A stretch of DNA of 64,000 nucleotides from Pachyseris speciosa (taxonomy: Eukaryota; Cnidaria; Anthozoa; Scleractinia; Pachyseridae). Position numbers and translations under genes: made by a program. The notes under the pieces are model-generated. The model did not search any database. It was not told the origin of the DNA and was given only the letters and a program-made list of their open reading frames with translations. Shown here piece after piece: positions 24,424 through 35,975 of the stretch. The stretch lies in assembly GCA_016490735.1 (NCBI GenBank), contig JAEMWC010000131.1, positions 701,001 through 765,000 of the forward strand, in the 5' to 3' direction. Position 1 is the stretch's first letter. The number at the start of each line of letters is the position of its first letter.

Positions 24424-27400
24424 ATGTGCGCCTGTGTGCACGAAGAGATTTTGGAAGCCCGGTTTCAAAGTCATACAAACCTTTATTTGAATTATCGTAG
24501 GCTTAGTGAGCTACCTGAGGAACTTCTAACGTTGACCAAGATCAAGAAGCTTTATTTGAAGCGAAATATCTTAAGGAAACTTGTAAGGAGCGTCATCATA
24601 GCTGCGGTGATGTTTTTTTTTATATGAAGATGCTCTGTATTGACCATTTGTACTTTTGAATTTTAGCCAGCAGATATCTGGAGACTTGAAAATCTAGTTG
24701 AGCTGTAAGTAGCTATTTGAATGAAGTCAACATTTACCAAAGAGTTAGAGAGAGTGCCTTGTTCCCATTTCAAACCTTTTTCTTTGTTTCGCAAATTCAT
24801 GCGTCTTCTTACAATGAAACTTCATGGACCACAAATTGTGACAAGTCCTTAATTAATGAGAATGATGTTGACCCTCTCTTTTACTCACTTCTTCACATCA
24901 CGCACTGATGTATTATTGCAGGACGTTACAAATCGATAGAAATCGATCATCGAAAACGTAATCGATTGATCGATAGTACTCAATAATACTCGATATTTGT
25001 CGATTAATTAGATATATTAATCGATAAAAAATCGATAATCACAAATTTGGCTAGAGTCAGTATTTTTTTCATTCCCCTGAATTAAGCTGAACTAGCGAGC
25101 GGCATGTCTATTGACTTAGGTAGTACAATAGCTTACAATCTGTCCTGCAATGCACTATTAAGAAGCTGCATGGTCAGCTTTGTTTGTAGTGTTAATTTGT
25201 TGTATTCTGTTACAGTTCAGAAGCTTAATATCACCAACGAAAATCCCTTGTTAAAGTTTTGTTGAAAAGAGCGTGACATCGTGACGGAAAATGACACACG
25301 AGTCACGTTACATTATTGCTATGGTTGTGTTTCCTATCGATTTGACATAGTACCCCTGAGAATCCTGTAGTGACCTACAAATAATTCGCAAGTTAATATC
25401 AATAAAGCCAATAAAGTGTTATGGAGATGTTTATTGAGTTTAATATCTGAGTTACTACAGTAGTTGCTGTTTATCAGTTCAACAGAAAAACCAATAAACC
25501 AACCCAGCTTCACCCATTTTTATGTTTTCAATATTTTTCGATCAAAATTGATAAAATCGATCGTTTAATTACAGAAATCGATAATCACAAAAAGTCGACC
25601 GATTGATTTCCATCGATTTTCTATATTAATCGATGAATTATAATCAATTTCAATCGATTACCATCGATTTTCATTGAGTATCAAAAATATCGATTTGTTA
25701 CGTCCTGATTATTGCCCTTATCAAGCAATGCAAGTCAGCTAAACTGATGTTTTGTAAAACCACCCATGGTCATTGTGGTTAATGGTCAGTCCCCAGTCAA
25801 CATATCTGTTGAAACAAAAAGTGCCACAGTGCATCTAGCCATGCAGAGCAGGCTGTGTGTTGAGATAGTCTGAAGGATTTGTTGACCAAACAAGGCAGCC
25901 ATAAAGATAAACCTCTTTGTTGCCCCCATCATACCAGATATTGAACTGAGTGAGCACTGAAGCGAATCATGGTGGCTGTAATTTGATTTTGCAAATCAGA
26001 TATCAGGCCTTAGTTCCACTGATATAATTTCCTCACACATTTTGAGCTTGAGCCTTGGCTACTCTGGCAACAAAACAGCTTAAAATGACTGTATCACAGT
26101 AACCAGAATTCCAGCCTTTTTTTTCATATTCCCACCTCCTTGAAACACTAGTGATAGCCCTGGTGTTATAGCATGTCATTTACCCTGCTGTGTTTCCCTT
26201 CACAGGTACTTACATTCCAATAACCTTCATGAGCTACCAGAAGGTAATCTCACTCAAAAGAAAGAAATGACAGGTCACCTCTGCCTGCATGTCATAGATT
26301 TCATTAAAATTTCAAATTTTTCTTTAGCTTAAACATCTCTCTATGAATCTTCATGGACACCATGGTCATCTCAGCAAGTAAACTTTTGAAGTTGTTTTTC
26401 AACTTCATCACGCCCTGCTGATCATGAATAATAATTATTGCGATATTGTAAAACTTGAAGGGATGTTAAAGGACCCACACACTGGTCAAAAAGAGTAGGG
26501 AACGTAGTTCTGTGCTGTGGTCTGCCCTCATACTTAGGTCAGGGTTGTGTGGAGGCCCGGGGGTGGGGGTACTAAAAGAGGAAGGCTCCACCCCGAGGTC
26601 CGACCCCTTATCCTTTTATATACCATTTTTGACAGAAAAGGTACCCCTTTTGTATACCTTCCATTGACACATGGTACCCCTTTCATACAGTCATAAGGTA
26701 TGTGTTTGAAATATTTTAATGAAAGGCCTTTAAATACCTAAATGACAGATTTCCCTACCCTTTCATATACTTTGACTCGTGAAATCCCTACCCTTTCATA
26801 TACCTGAAGCATGAAAAAGGTACCTCTTTCGGGTGGAGCCTCCCCGTATAGGCCATTATAGGGAGTACCCCCCCCCCACCCCGCGGGTAGAGGCTGGGTG
26901 ATGAGCTGACCACCTGACCCCAAGCCTCTACTGGTCATGGACACCTCTTAGGAGGCCCGATGCACCACATGACACAGATGAGGATCAAATAAATGATTAA
27001 GCAGTATACTGACATGCATTGTTGTTTGTCTGTTATTATTGTCTTAGGGATTGGGAAACTTTTGCTCCTTGAGAAGCTCAATGTTTGCAACAACTTCCTG
27101 AAGAATCTAACTCCCGCTGTTGGTCAACTGAAGTCACTCACGTCATTGCATCTTGCAAACAATGAGTTGTCATTTCTACCTAAAGGTATCTTAAAGGGAG
27201 GCATTATCAGTTTTGTCCTTTGTTGTATACAGTTGGCTTTATTCTGGAATAAATTTACCCACAGAATGCTTACAACTTATCTCTTAAATTGTTTTCCTCA
27301 GAACTGGAAAATCTCACAAATTTAAGGGATCTCAATGTAATGAACAACAAGCTTGAGTGGTTACCATGGCAACTGTGTAACTGCATATCCCTTAAGATTC

Positions 27401-28531
27401 TGTTTTTTGATGGGAATTGCATTCAGAAGATTCCACGGCAGTTGATGAGGCATCAAGGACTGGTTGAACTCTATGGAAGTGGAAATAAACTAAGCACAAT
27501 ACCTCAAGGTGTGTATTACTAACTGCCTACTCCGTTTACATAGTATACCGGTAATAATCATTTGTGCCATGCCTGGGTTGGGGGGGGGGGGGGTACTTGA
27601 CCCACGTTTGGATTAGGGGTGCTACTGGGGGTTTGAAACCCTGGCCCTGCTAAGGACAAAAATAACCTTAAATGCCAACCCTGTGTAGGACAGTGCCCTC
27701 CATTTTAGAAACATTAGCACTAAAATCTAGTCTTGAAAATGATCTAATGTTGACTGATGAACTGCTAAATAAATACAGATTGACGTCACAGATTTTAGAT
27801 TGCTAAATACTCCACAGACGTCTTGCAGCCATACCTTGTCTAGGAAGGGTCCATACCCTGATTAGGACAGACTAACTTGAAAAAAGATACCCTGTTCAGG
27901 GCAAAGGGGCCAAAAACCATACCTTATACAGTGGCATGCCTCCCTCCCCCCCCCCCTCCACCACCTGGGGGCACCATGTTCACAAACTAATTTTCCTTTA
28001 TAATCACCTTTTCAGAGATCAGTTATTGGGTTTCTTTGCAGATGTGAATGCACTCACCTCTCTTGAATCATTGATACTGGATCACAACACTGAGCTTAAA
28101 CTGTTGCCAACGACACTGCTGAAAATGGAGCATTTGACAATGATTGGTTTAAGCTGGTATGTGTCCTTCATACTACTCTCTTATGATGCTAGAGTCTTAA
28201 CATCGCTTAAGTTTTGTTCATGCAAGACGTTATTAGCAAGTACAAAAGTGGAAAAAAGAAAGAATCAAATTTACAATTTTTGTTTTGTAACTTGGTGATT
28301 TGGTAAGGAGAGACAGCACCCAGCAGATAGCCTGACTCGTGGCTGCATATTTATTGTGGTCTCATTCGCTCAGTCAAGCCCTTCAAGCTAATTATCCAGC
28401 CTGGCCGGCCATGTGCTGGAAGGAATAGACTACCACACCGGGGACTATGTCCCCTAGTCTTTTCAAACAGTGTATGGGTTCTTTAACATCCCACAGGTTA
28501 TTTAACCCTTTAACCCCTAAGGGGTCTCCCT

Positions 28532-28578
<47 letters not shown>

Positions 28579-31500
28579 CACTCTTAGGGAGTAAAGGGTT
28601 AAGGGAGATAGTTTTTTAATACCAGTGTTGTGAGTGGGACTTACGGTTTATCGTCCTTATCCGAGAAGACTAGGCAGTCTAACCAGTTGCAGATGTCATT
28701 ACAAAGGCAGCACTCTCTCCTCAGTTATTCAAAGACCCTGAGTGTTGGTCCCGCTGGGGTTGGAACCCGCAACCTCCCGCACACTAGTCTATTGCTCTAC
28801 CCATGAGCTAACAGGTCGGCTAGAGTACTTCTTCGAAAATCCATACATGACATAAACATCATTTGTGTTTCAACATCAAGTCGATAGCAGCAGGTAATTT
28901 TATCTTGACTCCTCAGAGCAATGACATAAAATGCTTTGCACCTCTCAAAGCTCCTTTGGCCCATTTTTATCTCGGGGTACTTTGCCTTAAATTCCAAAAC
29001 CACTTCTGTCTGAGTTTTATCAAGTATTTGTTTCGGATGGCTGACTTATGTCCTTACTCCAAGTCTTTTCCTGAAGATGTCTGGGCTTGACTAGAAATCA
29101 TGCACAAGCTTACGGTGTTCACTGGGGATAGCATCCGATTGCGTTCGCCTATCTGTATAAAGCCAGCAAGTCTTGCTGCATGTTAAGGTCTTCGTACAGT
29201 GCTTGAATGCAGAACTCAAGCGTTTTCTGTTGATCCCTAACTTTTTCGAAAAGTTTGCTTTTAAGGCGATGAATACTTTACTACTTTTTCACCGCAAAGA
29301 GACGAAAGACTTACTTGAGTAGCTTGCACGGCATCATTAGACCTCTTTCTTTTTGTCGTCTGAAGTGCTTCCGAAGCATCTACCAAAATTGAAGTGGCTA
29401 GTTGAACTTCTTCTTCGTTTTTGGGGGTGTTTACACAGCCAAGACGTTGTAGTGACTGTCTTGTGGTGGGGCTATTGATGACGGCGGCAACAACAGCAAC
29501 TTTTTTCCTTGGACTGCGTGGAAGACTTTTTTCGTAGCGTCGATGGCTCGTTTTCGCGCTGTTCTGTTGGCGAACGCTCCTCGGATGAATTTTGGTGAAA
29601 CAGCAGCACTCATGGATGATGCCCTCCCTTTTCTTCTCTTTCTCAAGCTCTCTGATGTGCTTGATAAATCCGCCAATTTGGTTTCGAAACTTCGCTTCCG
29701 CCGCTTTGTTGTTCATCATTCCGTACTCGTGGCCGTTTTCTCCTTCGCTGTTCTTTTCTATTTGCTAAATTTCTATCTTTGTTCTTCCAGTAGAATCGTG
29801 CATTGCTTTCCTTTTTCTTTTGCTTCTTCCTCTCACGCGATTCACGTAGTCGCTCAGCTCCAGTTTTACCCATGTTAAAAATTTCAAGGCCGGATAAATT
29901 CACATGCACGAATGCTTCGAATGCGCTAGCGTGAGTCAACGAGGGGGGTCCAAGGGCATGATGCTTCCCCGGAAAATTTTGGAATTAAAGTCCTCTGAAA
30001 TAGCTGGAAACGTATTTAAAACTAACATGGTGTGGTGAAACTTATATACTTTCAGCACAAGAAAGCGGTGTTTCAAAACAAGAATAATAAGTTTTCGATA
30101 ACACGTTAAATAGAAAAGTAACTTTAGTATTACTCGCTTTTTACTGTTGAAAAGTGTGAGGGCTAAAGCCCCATAGCCCTGAGCTTCAGCTTAAATTTTT
30201 GTTGCCACTGTAGTTACAGGATTTCACAACATTTTTTATCTTATTCAGGGCTACTATCAATATATTTTTTATTCTGGGTGAGTTTAAATTTATAACTTAA
30301 TTTTCACAATTTTCCTGGAATGAGTCCTTAAATAAATCGTTCTGTTATTCTATTGCAGTCCCACTGGAAGTCTTGTCAGGCAAGAAAAAGACCCTTGTAG
30401 TGAGTTGAGAAATCAAATAGTCATAATACTCTATCCCGTCCTCATCCTTCTTACATGACATCAAAAATGTTATCTCTTTTTACTTATTCTACTTGTAAAT
30501 TCTTTAGCATATTTTTCAGACTTTGGAACAAATACTGACATCTTTTTTGTGTAAAATCTCTCCAGCCCTCAATCCTGCCATTTATGATGATCGTTTGGCC
30601 ATGTTTAGCTTGTCTCGTTGTTGTCGTCACTTTCGTTATATATTTGCTGTTACTGCCATCATCGCCATATCACATTATTTTTGTTGCCAACATCATCTAT
30701 TACAAATTGTTTTCTGACCATTAAGTGGCATATGTAAGTCCTTGTTTGTGAACCTGTGTAATTAGATATTTCTACAAGCCAGCATGAAACAGTGAGACTC
30801 GTTTCCTTGGGATAGCACTGGAATGTGTCCTCTAGGTGAATTTCCCAGCATCGCATAGAAATTGATGATAAATTTACCATATTTTCAGGCAAGTAATTTT
30901 CAATTAATATTTCTTCAACAGAAGTGCCACAAGTTCTGAGTTTAAGACATGCCCTTGACAAGAGTTGTGGGAGCATTCCCCCATTGATAGAATTATGCTT
31001 TAGATCAGTTTATCCACTTGGTGAGAAAATTACATCTGTTGATTTAGATAATGAAAATGTAACAATTTAGATACACTGCTTTTGCAACTAATTGATAATC
31101 AGCTTCCAGATATAGGAACAAAAACCTCAAAAAATTAAAACTGAACGAGAAATAAATTCTATTCAAGCTCTGATGTCTTCTAGTTTCTTCAAACCTGTTG
31201 GTTCATTGATTCTGTTGTGTATTTAATGTTTTCTACTTTGACCAATATTTATACATGTGACTTCTAATAGTCACGTATTGCTGGAGAGAGTTGAGTCTGA
31301 GAAAAAGACAGGGAACACACATAACCAATAACCTGCGATCTTATGTCCTCTTATGTCGAAGCTCGCGGAAAGATTTACCATCGAAACGAAAATAGAGCCT
31401 GATCGCAGGATAACATAACCATTGCCTCTAGTTCCAAATGCCCTCTTCTCCTTTTTCAAGTTCAGTTTTGATTCAGCAGGTAGGTTCTCATCAATGAAGG

Positions 31501-31882
31501 ATATTTATTTGTGGACAGACTGCTCCTAACTGGACCAATTTCCGAGGTTAAACGACATGCAAAAATGTAGCTATCCTAGATTTGTTTTTTATTCTTCTCT
31601 GCAGTGCAATCACTTAGTGATGAAAACATTTCATCTCTTCTTCTACCTTGTCACGTGACCAACCTGCTGACCACGCCCACTGGACGCTGCTTTACGTGCT
31701 GCAGTCCGTACTTCACAGCGGCATTCCTCCTAGAAGCAAGTGCTAACGTAGCACTGCGAGTTGTAAAGCCAAACTCGGACACGTTACAGAGACTGCGTGA
31801 TGTTCGATGTTCTTTTGTGTTCTGTTGCTGCTCCAAGAGCTGTTTAGATGAAGTGCGTAGAATGCGTGACACTACTGGATAA
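24424..31882 (+). CDS. LRRC28: Leucine-rich repeat-containing protein 28 orthologue
   Basis: Exons: 24424-24582, 24667-24704, 26206-26243, 27048-27185, 27302-27508, 28042-28156, 30359-30399, 30922-31020, 31605-31882. They sum to 1113 nt (370 aa), against about 367 aa in human LRRC28. The N-terminus HTNLYLNYRRLSELPEELL, with IKKLYLKRN next, matches the family start. Leucine-rich repeats follow (LVELYLHSNNLHELPEG, LTSLHLANNELSFLP, LRDLNVMNNKLEWLP, LKILFFDGNCIQKIP). The C-terminal cysteine region TGRCFTCCSPYFT ... FVFCCCSKSCLDEV is the LRRC28/69 signature. Exon 7 is the least certain because its sequence is weakly conserved, but phases agree throughout. The cellular role is poorly known. The gene is divergent from ELP1, and introns 2 to 6 hold repeats. 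Confidence 0.93.
24919..25707. mobile_element. Foldback MITE rich in ATCGAT, LRRC28 intron 2
   Basis: The element starts CAGGACGTTACAAATCGAT and ends with the inverse ATCGATTTGTTACGTCCTG. The 7-base ATTATTG duplicates at 24912-24918 and 25708-25714. The first and last roughly 150 bases contain about twenty ATCGAT/TCGATT words in both orientations. The 789-bp element has no ORF. A hAT-like or other cut-and-paste origin is possible; the family is not determined. Confidence 0.82.
26555..26890. repeat. GC-capped MITE-like element, LRRC28 intron 3
   Basis: The left end GGGTGGGGGTACT ... GGAAGGCTCCACCCC is mirrored by GGGTGGAGCCTCCCC ... GGGAGTACCCCCC at the right. Internally the phrase TACCCTTTCATATACC is repeated several times in variants. 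No coding potential is present. Confidence 0.6.
27570..27975. repeat. Second G-run/C-run capped repeat, LRRC28 intron 5
   Basis: A run of G with GGTACTTGACCC opens the region and a run of C closes it. Between them are repeated phrases around TACCCTGxTxAGGACA (for example TACCCTGATTAGGACAG and TACCCTGTTCAGGGCA). It is probably a non-autonomous transposon like the preceding intron's element, but the terminal match is only approximate. Confidence 0.45.
28318..28825 (-). repeat. tRNA-derived SINE, LRRC28 intron 6
   Basis: Read on the minus strand from about 28825, the head is tRNA-like: TTAGCTCATGGGTAGAGC (A box) and GGTTGCGGGTTCCAACCCC (B box). Downstream lies a conserved-looking block (plus strand GTGTATGGGTTCTTTAACAT near 28472) that I recognise from SINE families of marine invertebrates. 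A Pol III retroposon origin is inferred. Confidence 0.65.
29261..29939 (-). pseudogene. Frameshifted basic ORF, probable transposon relic
   Basis: Two overlapping minus-strand frames form one broken gene. The upstream frame (29939-29643) holds GKTGAERLRESRERKKQKKK, a start seen in lineage-specific transposon-associated proteins of invertebrates. The second frame (29719-29261) holds LEKEKKREG, LPRSPRKKVAVVAAVI and a Lys/Arg-rich tail. The two must be joined by a frameshift. It is antisense within LRRC28 intron 6. The family recognition is from memory and I assign no biochemical function. Confidence 0.5.
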
Positions 31883-32886
31883 CTTAGAGGCAGCGTGGCC
31901 GAGCGGTTAGGGCGCTGGACCTGTAATGCAGAAGCCCCGGGTTTAAGCCACTCATGGGGCACTAAGGCCACGTGGTAGCGGGCATTACCCTTTAAATCTA
32001 CCAAATAAAGTTTGAGCCTGAGCATAAGCAGCCATGGACAGCTGTTTCGGCCTTGTTAGGCCTCATCAGCATGGCATAGCTAATACCCAGGCTCAAGTAC
32101 CCACATAAATGAAACAAGCAATGACAATGTGAAGCTTGTGGGATGTAGCTTGGATTGACAAGAATACCTCACAAGCTTATGTGTCTAGGTAAGCTGAAAG
32201 CCACTCATTGGGCACCAAGGCTGTCCGTAAAGATAGAGGCGAGATTTTATAATTTAAAAAACTCATTAATAATCCATGAAGTAAATACAAAAGAAATTAA
32301 TTTTTAACGAGTGTCTTTATATCTGACAAAGACACGGCTAAATTTTACATCCGATTATCTAGGCCAAGAGATGTTCAGTAAAGCTTTTTAAGCCGTCCAA
32401 TAAATTCGCAGTTCGTGTTTTATCAAGTTTAAAACACGAGGCGCACTCCTGCTCATTTATTAAACATTACTTAAAACACTGGAAAAACTCATCAGAGTTC
32501 CCATTTTACGTGGCGACTGTTAAATCAAGGGTCAGTTGTTTTAAGTAACCAAAACAAATAAAAAACACAGTAAACACACAGTCAGTGAAACTTCTATTGT
32601 GAATAATATTTGAAATCAATCATATATGAACTGTGGAATGAAATGAAATGAAGAATTGATCCTCGCAGTTGTGAACACAATTTATGCAATTGCGAAAAGA
32701 AGGCTGAAAAAACAATTCAGGACTTCAACAGGGTCCTGAATTGTTTTTTCAGGCTTCTTTTCGCAATTGCATAAATTGCGTTCACAACTGCGAGGATCAT
32801 TTCTTCATTTCAAAACTTATATTGCTTGATAAAAACGCTGGGCAGGACGGATAAATGTGTCACTCCGTCAATTCTCCTGTCAGCAG
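31883..32886. other. Intergenic repeats downstream of LRRC28
   Basis: A tRNA-like head (GTGGCCGAGCGGTTAGGGCG at about 31898, then CCCCGGGTTTAAGCC) begins just after the LRRC28 stop and looks like a SINE rather than a functional tRNA, since the acceptor stem does not close. It is followed by a hairpin-like phrase GCTGTTTCGGCCTTGTTAGG and a short repeat (AGCCACTCATxGGGCACxAAG at 31946 and 32202). No protein-coding gene is seen. Confidence 0.55.
32640..32815. repeat. Head-to-head SINE tail palindrome
   Basis: The left half GATCCTCGCAGTTGTGAAC ... GCAATTGCGAAAAGAAG ... CAATTCAGGACTTCA is followed by its inverse TCCTGAATTG ... CTTCTTTTCGCAATTGC ... CAACTGCGAGGATC. This is an inverted pair of tails of a tRNA-derived SINE family, another copy of which (with its tRNA head) lies at about 58800-58925. 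Confidence 0.75.
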
Positions 32887-34286
32887 TTAAAGGAACAGTG
32901 TCACGAGAGTGGCGCATGCGCCGTAACGCTGTAATGTTTTGATTAAACTGGCAAGTTTTTTCAAAGTTGTCGTAGGGTAAAGTCGTTGTTTTATATCGCC
33001 TCTTATCGTTGCCATCCGAGCTTAGATCTTTCACAAAGCGAAAAGTTTACTCAAAGCAATATCTGTACTGTAAATTTGTTGACTTATTTGCAACATACCG
33101 CTCGCCGGCGGCCGATTTGAGAAGCCTTTTGATGTGTCATCATGTCTGATCGTGGCGGCCATCGTCCTGGAAGTGGACGAAGACGAATATACTCTTCTAA
33201 AAAGGAGTGTGATAGGATTTGGCAAAGAGGACACCGACGAATTAACCTAGACTACATTGTGTACTCGTCGTGGGTGTCTTCTAAGATGAAATGTGGCTAC
33301 TCGAGTGACTCCGAGTTCGCAAGACATCTACTTTCACTCGAATGGCGGAGAAGGTAAGTATCGACAACTGCATTTTACTGGAAGTGTTAAGTTTAGTGCG
33401 AAAACTTTTTAAATGTCATTTAATAAGTTTTACTCAAAATGCGTTTCTTTTAGGAAAAATGATCCAGTTGTATCGTGCTCGAAGAGAAAGAGATCTGACG
33501 AGAAAGACCGTACTCCCTCCAAACGCCGTCGCCATATTGAAGGTGAGAAATGTATTCTGTTTTGAATCCAGTGAATTGTCTGCTTTATTTTTTTTATGTG
33601 GAATATTTCGTGTTATTTGAAATAGGAAATAAACCGGAGTTTAGCGTGAATTCGTCAAATAACTGAACAACAGTAATAGCATTTGTGTTTTGCTATTTTA
33701 CAGGGCATCCTCTGTCAACCTCGACCCCCATAAAACCAATCCTTACTGCTGTTGAATCGCCTAATCTGTCTTTGGAGGCTGCTGGTAATGCAAGGTATGT
33801 TCAGTGTTTACTTTTGTACTCTTCTTATTTACAGTATTACAGTTTGCAATAAGACATTTTAAAAAATTTCCCCCATGTCTTTTTATCTTTAGTTGGTCAG
33901 AAATAGTTTTACCCAGGATTCAGTTTCTTTTGCCCTTATATTGCAAGTACCGTATCATACATGTGAAGAAGTGACTCAACCCTGCAAATTAATTACATGA
34001 CTAAAATGATATTTTCCTCCCTAATAGTGATGTTGATGTGACTGGTATCTCTGAATATTCTGTCAACAATAGCACTTATCAGGTTGCTGATGGGTCTGTT
34101 GTCTTACAAACTGACAATGAAAAGTACCAGGGTACAGATGACTCCATGTCAGAGAGTGAGTCAGATGACCAAACTGAGGAAACAGAGAGGTATGTGTACA
34201 AGACTGCTTGGATTAACAATAACCATCCCACTTCAGTATTACATTATCTGCTACATGTACGTACTAGTTATGCAACGCTTTCGAGT

Positions 34287-34402
34287 GGTATACTGTGGAA
34301 TATCTCACGAGTCACTTGTATTTTCTTGGTATACACATGAGCCTTAGGTGAGTATGTATACCAAGAAATACAAGTGACTTGTGAGATATTCCACTGTATA
34401 CC
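34287..34402. repeat. Long hairpin in transposase intron 4
   Basis: Arms of about 47 bases face each other around a 21-base loop: GGTATACTGTGGAATATCTC ... CTTGGTATAC on the left and GTATACCAAG ... GAGATATTCCACTGTATACC on the right. A second inverted pair, TATACCATGCCATAGAAAA at about 34431 and its inverse near 34598-34617, follows. Both are likely small MITE-like insertions. Confidence 0.8.
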
Positions 34403-35612
34403 ATGAGAAAGGGTTGCATTAAACTATTCTATACCATGCCATAGAAAATACAGTGGCCAGCAAGGCCAGCATAAGCGGGAATCTCAACGCATGATGGGAA
34501 GGTTGGGTGTGATACCGTTGAATTGCATTGATCGATGGGAAGGTTCGATGGAATACTGATGAATATACAATGGCTTTCCTGCATTCTGATTGGCTGTGTT
34601 TTCTATGGCATGGTATAGATACATGTATTAAATAAGGCAGTACACTGAAGTTGCATCATTATTATTTATACAGCACTTTCTGTGATACAGCTGTAAAATT
34701 CATTAGGTGACAAAGAATAATGTTTTGATAGGGTACCATTCTTTACCCTTCCCTGATAGGCGATTCATCATGTCACTTGACGTCTGAATTTATAAAAATG
34801 CTCCATTATTGTGTTTTATTTTTATTTTTGCCCTTGTCTAAGTTTGTTCTGACAAGTCCTCTTCACCTCTTTAAATGTCACTCCAGACTTATTTGGTTCT
34901 CTGTTTATAGGACATTAACAGATGCATTGGCAGATGCTTTAGATGAACTAAAGGATGATTGCGATGATTTTGATTGTTCCAGTGACGTGTCTGATGTTGA
35001 TGACCAGGAGTAAGTTATTGATAAGTTTCAAGAAATGAACTTAGTAATTTTCCTTAGCTGTGTACTGTATTTGCATCGTATCACAGTTTTTTATGTTAAG
35101 TATATACAATGCTCAAACTACCTTCAGTGTATTTCTTTTTTTTAGTAAACGTCATGTTTTTAGGTGATGGTATTGATTAATTATGTTAATACACATTGAT
35201 GCTGATGTTTTCAATATGAAATAATTACATTTCATAACATTTACTTTATTTTGCCTTTTTTCTAGGGACTCCATGTGCATAGAAGAAAACGATTATGATT
35301 ATGAACTCTTTGCAGAGGGTAATGACAGTGAGCCTGAAGAAGGGTCAAGTTCCAGTTCTTTGCCAGCCGTAATAAATTCCACTGCATCATCCCTCCCACT
35401 ACCAAGTTCTGCTGCTTTAGTTCTTCCACTTCCAATACCTTCTGTTTCTCCAGACCTTTTATCAACTATGGCATCATCAAGCCACTCTCTACCAAGCCCC
35501 TCAGCATCAACCACTCAGTCACCAGGCTCTGATGCATCAACTGTACTAATTACAAATGCTTCAAGTTCTTCGGTGAGAGCTGCCCCAGTAAATGTTGTTC
35601 AGCCATCTCCTG

Positions 35613-35975
35613 CTCCACTAGCTGCCCCACTACAAGCTGCTGTTCCAGCATCTGCCCCACTTTCAAGTTCCATTGCATGCAATACAACCCATGCAATTGT
35701 TCAGCCAACTGCTGCTCCATTAGCTGCCCCACTACAAGCTGTTGTTCCAACATCTGCCCCACTTTCAAGTTCCATTGCATGCAATGCAACCCATGCAATT
35801 GTTCAGCCAACTGCTGCTCCATTAGCTGCCCCACTACAAGCTGTTGTTCCAACATCTGCCCCACTTTCAAGTTCCATTGCATGCAATGCAACCCATGCAA
35901 TTGTTCAGCCAACTGCTGCTCCATTAGCTGCCCCACTACAAGCTGTTGTTCCAGCATCTGCCCCACTTTCAAGTT
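35613..35975 (+). repeat. 102-bp coding tandem repeat in transposase exon 6
   Basis: About three and a half nearly identical copies of a 102-base unit lie in frame in exon 6. Each encodes 34 residues containing PLAAPLQAVVP, SAPLSSSIACN and THAIVQPTAA. All six frames are open or nearly so, which creates spurious ORFs. The block is a low-complexity linker between the acidic region and the cysteine cluster. Its near identity shows recent expansion. Confidence 0.93.

Noticed and set aside
31887..31950. A tRNA-Ser/Leu-like gene
   Set aside because: The A and B boxes are recognisable but no acceptor stem closes; the sequence continues as a repeat.
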